Shown: piece by piece, positions 6,505-9,608 of the stretch
Position numbering within the stretch: the stretch's first letter is position 1
Layout of the letters: each line of letters opens with the position of its first letter
Notes under the pieces: generated by a model
Told to the model about the DNA's origin: nothing
The model's database searches: none
Seen by the model: the letters and a program-made list of their open reading frames with translations, nothing else
Made by a program: the position numbers and the translations under genes
Source: an uncultured Collinsella sp.
GTDB lineage: Bacteria > Actinomycetota > Coriobacteriia > Coriobacteriales > Coriobacteriaceae
Direction: 5' to 3'
Length of the DNA stretch: 9,608 nucleotides
Assembly (NCBI GenBank): GCA_902493545.1
Contig: CABUQI010000046.1
Span: forward strand, 1-9,608

Positions 6505-6687
6505 ATGCAAGCCGAAGACGAGAAGACCGAGGGCAGGTCTCAACTAATCGATCAGGGGTCGAAGCTGTTCGCCACCGCTTGCCATGAATCGGGAATCGAC
6601 GTGTCCAACGCGTGGCCAGCGAGCGATGAAGAACTCAAGCGTAGCGCCTATTCGGACCACTATGGTAAGGAGATGGACTGGCTCTAA
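6505..6687 (+). CDS. Possible small protein downstream of the M18 gene (60 aa)
   Basis: The ATG follows directly on the TAA of the aminopeptidase (TAAATG), and GGAG lies six bases upstream inside the end of that gene, a layout typical of translational coupling. It ends in a double stop, TAATAG. The peptide is acidic and polar, with no membrane segment or known motif, and ends SAYSDHYGKEMDWL. I do not recognise it. It could be a real coupled small protein, or the remaining C-terminus of a decayed gene. Confidence 0.4.
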   Translation: MQAEDEKTEGRSQLIDQGSKLFATACHESGIDVSNAWPASDEELKRSAYSDHYGKEMDWL

Positions 6688-6763
6688 TAGGCGCAACGTC
6701 GAAAATGCCAGATGAATGGCTGATATCACTTTGATAAAAGTATCGCTTGCAGAACCAACGTCA

Positions 6764-6794
6764 TGGTGCAAGCTAACCTGACCCCATTGCACCA
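6764..6794 (-). repeat. Conserved-loop hairpin copy C
   Basis: On the minus strand TGGTGCAA pairs with TTGCACCA (8 bp) around a 15-nt loop containing GGGGTCAGGTTA, the same core as the loops of the hairpins at 361-401 and 7929-7967, although the stem is unrelated. It lies in the gap between the 60-codon ORF and the dehydrogenase gene, with no T-run after it. Confidence 0.6.
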
Positions 6795-6832
6795 AAAAGG
6801 GAGAATGCTGCAGGTCGGACAAAAGTCAGCGA

Positions 6833-6930
6833 GAGCCCGCCAGAGCGAGCAAGGTGACGTGAAAGAGGAGGGCATAGGCCTTTTGGCCATGCCCGACGAT
6901 TGAACGTCAGATTGCCGCTCTGGCGGGCTC
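6833..6930. repeat. 98-nt palindrome
   Basis: Outer arms GAGCCCGCCAGAGCG (6833-6847) and its complement (6916-6930) match 15 of 15. Inside follow TGACGT (6855-6860) with ACGTCA (6904-6909), then GGGCAT-A-GGCC (6870-6880) with GGCCATGCCC (6885-6894) around a TTTT loop. It is a nested near-palindrome without a gene, in the convergent gap between the M18 operon and the dehydrogenase gene. The minus-strand open frame across it (6726-6989) looks spurious. Confidence 0.75.
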
Positions 6931-6943
6931 GCAGCGTCGAGGG

Positions 6944-6971
6944 GTTCCGGCGTTTGGTAAAACGCCGGAAC
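6944..6971 (-). terminator. Hairpin just after the dehydrogenase stop codon
   Basis: A perfect 12-bp stem (GTTCCGGCGTTT 6944-6955 with its complement 6960-6971) and a 4-nt loop begin two bases beyond the TAA stop of the dehydrogenase gene. The stem is strong, but no T-run follows on the minus strand, so a role in termination or in 3' end protection is only probable. Confidence 0.5.
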
Positions 6972-6973
6972 AA

Positions 6974-7909
6974 TTAGTGTTCGATCCAACGGCGGAGCGT
7001 CTCACCCGCTTGCAGATGACGCAAGTTCTCCGCGGCAATGTCGACCACATTGTTGAGCGTGGCCTCCAAGTGGAACCAGCCCGAGATATGCGGTGTGATG
7101 AGCATGTTGGGCGCATCCCACAGCGGGCTTGTCGCGGGCAGGGGCTCGGGGTCGGTGACGTCGACCGCGGCACCGGCGAGATGTCCCGACTCCAGAGCGG
7201 CAACCAAGTCGTCAGCGACCACAAGATCGCCACGGCCGCCGTTGGCAAAGAGGGCGCCCGGCTTCATCGCGGCGAAGAACTCGGCGTTCGCCAGACCGCG
7301 GGTCTCGGGTGTGCTCGGCATAAAGGATGCGACGACGTCTGCCTCCGCCAGGCGCTCGGGCAGAGCGTCCATGCCGTCCATGTCCTCAAATACAATGGGG
7401 TAGACGAGCGGATGGCGCTTGATGCCGCGGACGTGTGCGCCCATGCTGCGGCAGAGCGTGGCAAAGTGGCCGCCGATATCGCCCGCGCCCAGCACCAGCA
7501 CGTTGGCGTTATTGAGCGAGGTAACCGGGCCCAAATCCTCCCAGCGATGCTCGCGCTGCAAGTCCTGGTAGCCGGGCAGGCGCTTCATCATGGAAAGGAC
7601 CATGGCAAACATGTGCTCGCTCACAGCCTGACCGTAGGCGCCGATTGAGCAAGACAGCTTGGCTTCAGCCGGCACGGTGCCGGCGGCCAAGTAATCGTCA
7701 TAGCCGGCGGTCTGCAATTGCAACAGCTGGAGATGTTCACATGCCGTGAGCATGTCAGGGTCGATGTTACCTAAGATCACGTCGGCATCGGCGACCTGCT
7801 CGCGCGTGGCGGCGTCGGAGCTCGTGTAGATAAAGTCCTCGCCCGGAGCACTCGACTCAAGAATTGCGCGATGGCGGTCGTTGACGGGCAGCAAAACCAA
7901 AATGTTCAC
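6974..7909 (-). CDS. D-2-hydroxyacid dehydrogenase family protein (311 aa)
   Basis: It reversibly reduces a 2-keto acid to the D-2-hydroxy acid in the cytosol; the exact substrate (glyoxylate, hydroxypyruvate, pyruvate or other) is open. The nucleotide fold is marked by GAGDIG (141-146). The catalytic triad is R226 (GGRGDL), E255 (TDPEPL) and H274 (ITPHISG), at the usual spacing. At the end of the second strand, where NAD enzymes have Asp, the sequence is RGIKRHP (161-167), which suggests a preference for NADP(H) as in GhrA-type reductases. The start is GTG at 7909 with GGAGAGGA upstream. The length of 311 is normal for the family. A hairpin (6944-6971) follows the stop. Confidence 0.9.
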   Translation of the reverse strand: MNILVLLPVNDRHRAILESSAPGEDFIYTSSDAATREQVADADVILGNIDPDMLTACEHLQLLQLQTAGYDDYLAAGTVPAEAKLSCSIGAYGQAVSEHMFAMVLSMMKRLPGYQDLQREHRWEDLGPVTSLNNANVLVLGAGDIGGHFATLCRSMGAHVRGIKRHPLVYPIVFEDMDGMDALPERLAEADVVASFMPSTPETRGLANAEFFAAMKPGALFANGGRGDLVVADDLVAALESGHLAGAAVDVTDPEPLPATSPLWDAPNMLITPHISGWFHLEATLNNVVDIAAENLRHLQAGETLRRWIEH

Positions 7910-7928
7910 AAGCAGTCCTCTCCGCTCG

Positions 7929-7967
7929 ACCTGCCAAAAGGGGACAGGTTAATTTTGGCAGGTTTTA
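7929..7967 (+). repeat. Conserved-loop hairpin copy B
   Basis: ACCTGCCAAAA (7929-7939) pairs perfectly with TTTTGGCAGGT (7953-7963) around the loop GGGGACAGGTTAA. Stem and loop are nearly identical to the hairpin at 361-401, and TTTAT again follows on the + strand. Here both neighbouring genes are on the minus strand, so its T-rich side points the wrong way for a terminator. This supports a dispersed repeat rather than a gene-specific terminator. Confidence 0.7.
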
Positions 7968-7982
7968 TCAGGCAAAACGCTC

Positions 7983-8030
7983 AAACAAAAACGCCGGATG
8001 CAAGACGAGCGTGCCCGTCAGCATCCGGCG
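7983..8030 (-). terminator. Factor-independent terminator of map
   Basis: On the minus strand a perfect 10-bp GC-rich stem (CGCCGGATGC 7992-8001 with its complement 8021-8030) is followed by TTTTTGTTT, ten bases beyond the map stop codon. This is the clearest terminator in the window. Confidence 0.85.
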
Positions 8031-8039
8031 CATCCACGG

Positions 8040-8927
8040 CTACCAGCTCAGCAGCTCGTAGCCGTCCTCGGTCACCACGAGCTGTACCTCGCACTGGGCC
8101 GAATCGCTGCCGTCCTTGGTGCGCACGCACCAGCCGTCACCCTTGCTAATCTTGATGTCGGGCGCTCCGGCATTGACCATGGGCTCGATGGTAAAGACCA
8201 TGCCCGGAGCCATGATGGTGTCCACATCGGGTGCCTCGGTGGTAAAGCCCACAAACGGGTCCTCGTGGAACTCCTTACCGATGCCGTGTCCGCCGTACTC
8301 GCGCACCACGCTAAAACCGGCGTCCTCGACCGTCTTTTGCACGGCCTCGGCCATGACGGACAGCGGCAGCCACGGCTTGACGGCCGCCAGACCCGCCTCC
8401 ACGCTGGCGCGGGTGACGTCGACCAGGCGCTGGCGCTCGGCCGAGACCTCGCCGATGCAGAACATACGGCTCGAGTCGCTAAAGTAGCCGTCCAAAATCG
8501 TGGAGCAGTCCACGTTGATGATGTCGCCCTCGTGCAGCACGTCCGTATCACAGGGAATGCCGTGGCAGACGACGTCGTTGATCGAGGTGCACACGCTCTT
8601 TGGGTAGCCCTCGTAGTGGAGGTCGGCCGGCGTGCCACCGTGCTCGACGGTGTAGTCGTAGATCATCTGGTCGATCTGGTTGGTGGTCATGCCCGCGGCG
8701 ATGTGCTCGCCTACGTAATCGAGCACGCCCACGTTGATAGCGGCCGAGCGCTTGATGCCCTCGATATCGGCGGGCGTCTTGTAGAGCGTACGGGGCAGAA
8801 CCTCCCAGCCCTCCTCCCACAGGCGCTCGAGGCGCTCGTCGAAGGCGCTGTGACATTTCTTATATTTTTTGCCGCTGCCGCACCAGCAGGCGTCGTTGCG
8901 GCCGGGTACGGGTCCTTTGTCATACAT
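8040..8927 (-). CDS. map: Type I methionine aminopeptidase with N-terminal SEC-C motif (295 aa)
   Basis: It removes the initiator methionine from nascent proteins at the ribosome. The N-terminus carries a zinc-binding SEC-C motif (PGRNDACWCGSGKKYKKCH; C14, C16, C25, H26), a known extension in Clostridia and Actinobacteria that is also found at the C-terminus of SecA. The catalytic domain has H122 (VVCHGIP), the metal ligands D140 (INVDCS), D151 (YFSDSS), H214 (GHGIGKEFHE), E248 (FTIEPM) and E280 (AQCEVQLVVT), all in order. The His that usually follows the last Glu (EHT) is Val here, probably without effect on the metals. The start at 8927 has AAAGGAAG upstream. A TATACT -10 lies at 8953-8958 and a strong terminator follows the gene, so it is likely a single-gene unit. 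Confidence 0.95.
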   Translation of the reverse strand: MYDKGPVPGRNDACWCGSGKKYKKCHSAFDERLERLWEEGWEVLPRTLYKTPADIEGIKRSAAINVGVLDYVGEHIAAGMTTNQIDQMIYDYTVEHGGTPADLHYEGYPKSVCTSINDVVCHGIPCDTDVLHEGDIINVDCSTILDGYFSDSSRMFCIGEVSAERQRLVDVTRASVEAGLAAVKPWLPLSVMAEAVQKTVEDAGFSVVREYGGHGIGKEFHEDPFVGFTTEAPDVDTIMAPGMVFTIEPMVNAGAPDIKISKGDGWCVRTKDGSDSAQCEVQLVVTEDGYELLSW

Positions 8928-8952
8928 GGCTAACTTCCTTTCATCCGCAGCT

Positions 8953-8979
8953 AGTATAGCCCACCCACGCGTCCATAAA
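8953..8979 (-). promoter_or_regulatory. Putative map promoter
   Basis: TATACT on the minus strand (8953-8958) is a near-consensus -10, 25 bases upstream of the map start. The -35 position, 17 nt further up, reads CTTTTA, a poor match, and lies at the edge of 71-nt repeat copy 3. Confidence 0.45.
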
Positions 8980-9048
8980 AGTTGCGGTGATATAGTTCCG
9001 ATTTAAGCGGTTTAACAGCACAAATAGGAACTATATCACCGCAGCTGA
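8978..9048 (+). repeat. 71-nt palindromic repeat, copy 3
   Basis: AGTTGCGGTGATATAGTTCC (8980-8999) pairs with its complement at 9027-9046 (19 of 20, the exception being a T-G pair) around a loop of exactly 27 nt, as in copies 1 and 2. The outermost two bases no longer pair. It lies between the end of the radical SAM gene and the map promoter. Confidence 0.85.
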
Positions 9049-9087
9049 TGGAGCGGGATGGCGGGCACTAGCTGCTGCGTGGTTTTG

Positions 9088-9608
9088 CTAGTAGCTCACC
9101 TGGCAGGGAATGCCGAGGGCGCGCACGCGTGCGGCGATCGTGTCGAGCACCTCGGGCACCGCTTTGGCAAGGCCGGCGACCGGCGTCTCGCGCGCCACCG
9201 TGTAAATGGTCGCCTCCTGCGGACGAATGCGCTCGAGCGCCGCGAGCCAAGGGCCGACGTACTCCTCGCCAGTGTTATCGAGAGGCTTGCCCTGATACTC
9301 GCCGGGCAAAAAGATTGTCTGGATAATGACATGACCGTCAAAGCTCGCGAACGTCTCGATCTGGTGCTCGACGTCGTAGGGGCCAACGGGCTGGTCGAGC
9401 AGTTGGATAAACGCCGGGTCGACGGTATCGAGCTTGAGGATATTGTCGTCGACCATCATGAGCGCGTCGTGCACCTCGGGGCGGTCGGCGCGCGTGCCGT
9501 TGGAGAGCACGGCGATCTTGGAGTTTGGGGCAAACTCGTCGCGCAGCGCGACAGCGCCGGCGATGGCCTGCGGAAACTCCGGTGCGGCGGTGGGCTCGCC
9601 GTTGCCGG
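9088..9608 (-). CDS. Radical SAM superfamily protein, C-terminal part
   Basis: The frame is open to the right edge, so the N-terminus with the CxxxCxxC cluster motif is outside the window. The visible part starts with GNGEPT, the conserved SAM-binding stretch of radical SAM enzymes, followed by PEFPQAIAGAVALRDE, then AVLSNGTRADRPEV and LKLDTVDPAFIQLLDQP. This is the pattern of the COG0731-like radical SAM proteins related to the tRNA-wybutosine enzyme family, most of which have no assigned reaction. The end (ETPVAGLAKAVPEVLDTIAA, then ALGIPCQVSY) is also family-like. A GTG at 9510 lies within the frame and is not the real start. The gene is followed by 71-nt repeat copy 3 and then map on the same strand. 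Confidence 0.82.
   Translation of the reverse strand, partial: GNGEPTAAPEFPQAIAGAVALRDEFAPNSKIAVLSNGTRADRPEVHDALMMVDDNILKLDTVDPAFIQLLDQPVGPYDVEHQIETFASFDGHVIIQTIFLPGEYQGKPLDNTGEEYVGPWLAALERIRPQEATIYTVARETPVAGLAKAVPEVLDTIAARVRALGIPCQVSY

Noticed and set aside
6721..6746. Terminator after the 60-codon ORF (GATATCACTTTGATAAAAGTATC)
   Set aside because: The pairing is short and broken and no T-run follows.
6726..6989. Minus-strand 87-codon open frame across the 98-nt palindrome
   Set aside because: It spans two unrelated inverted repeats and overlaps the dehydrogenase end, and its composition is not protein-like; most likely a spurious ORF in repeat DNA.
6977..7648. + strand open frame (223 codons) opposite the dehydrogenase gene
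   Set aside because: Antisense of a gene with an intact catalytic triad; no ribosome binding site.
7998..8933. Long + strand open frame (311 codons) opposite map
   Set aside because: Antisense of a complete methionine aminopeptidase with all metal ligands; His/Gly/Asp/Val-rich shadow composition; it also starts inside the map terminator.
1129..9048. CRISPR array or retron made of the 71-nt repeats
   Set aside because: The copies are kilobases apart with no regular spacers, and there is no cas, reverse transcriptase or effector gene in the window.

Overview
The window is high-GC, densely coded bacterial DNA. The gene set (methionine aminopeptidase with an N-terminal SEC-C motif, an atypical 6-phosphofructokinase, an M18 aminopeptidase, a membrane-anchored choloylglycine-hydrolase-like enzyme and a membrane-tethered XRE regulator) and the heavy load of intergenic palindromes suggest a gut actinobacterium of the Coriobacteriia, probably Collinsella or a close relative. 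That assignment is inference from style and content; no rRNA marker is present.

Layout. 1-362 (+): C-terminus of an FtsX-like ABC transporter permease, ending in a terminator-like hairpin. 479-799 (-): small helical protein of unknown function. 842-1253: gene-free, holding a 158-nt palindrome and copy 1 of a 71-nt palindromic repeat. 1254-2192 (-): XRE regulator with a His-rich 18-residue repeat and C-terminal membrane segments. 2193-2651: gene-free, holding two possible operator boxes, copy 2 of the 71-nt repeat and a 181-nt palindrome that runs into the pfkA stop codon. 2652-3731 (-): pfkA-type kinase. 3872-4957 (-): Ntn-type linear amide C-N hydrolase with a membrane anchor. 5119-6504 (+): M18 aminopeptidase, directly followed by a 60-codon ORF (6505-6687). 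6688-6973: gene-free, with a hairpin and a 98-nt palindrome. 6974-7909 (-): D-2-hydroxyacid dehydrogenase. 8040-8927 (-): methionine aminopeptidase. 9088-9608 (-): C-terminal part of a radical SAM protein that runs off the window.

The genes are mostly single units of core and peptide metabolism (glycolysis, peptide trimming, N-terminal Met removal, 2-ketoacid reduction, amide hydrolysis). They do not form one pathway or a defence cassette. I found no CRISPR, tRNA, rRNA, transposase or toxin-antitoxin pair.

The most unusual content is non-coding. At least five families of inverted repeats occupy the intergenic gaps: a 71-nt stem-loop in three copies with constant arms and a 27-nt loop that varies in sequence but not in length; hairpins in three copies with a shared loop core GGGG(A/T)CAGGTTA but different stems; and three unrelated large palindromes of 158, 181 and 98 nt. 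Protein-level oddities are the phosphofructokinase active-site substitutions, the hydrolase whose predicted nucleophile lies about 96 residues behind a membrane anchor, and the His-rich repeat of the XRE protein.
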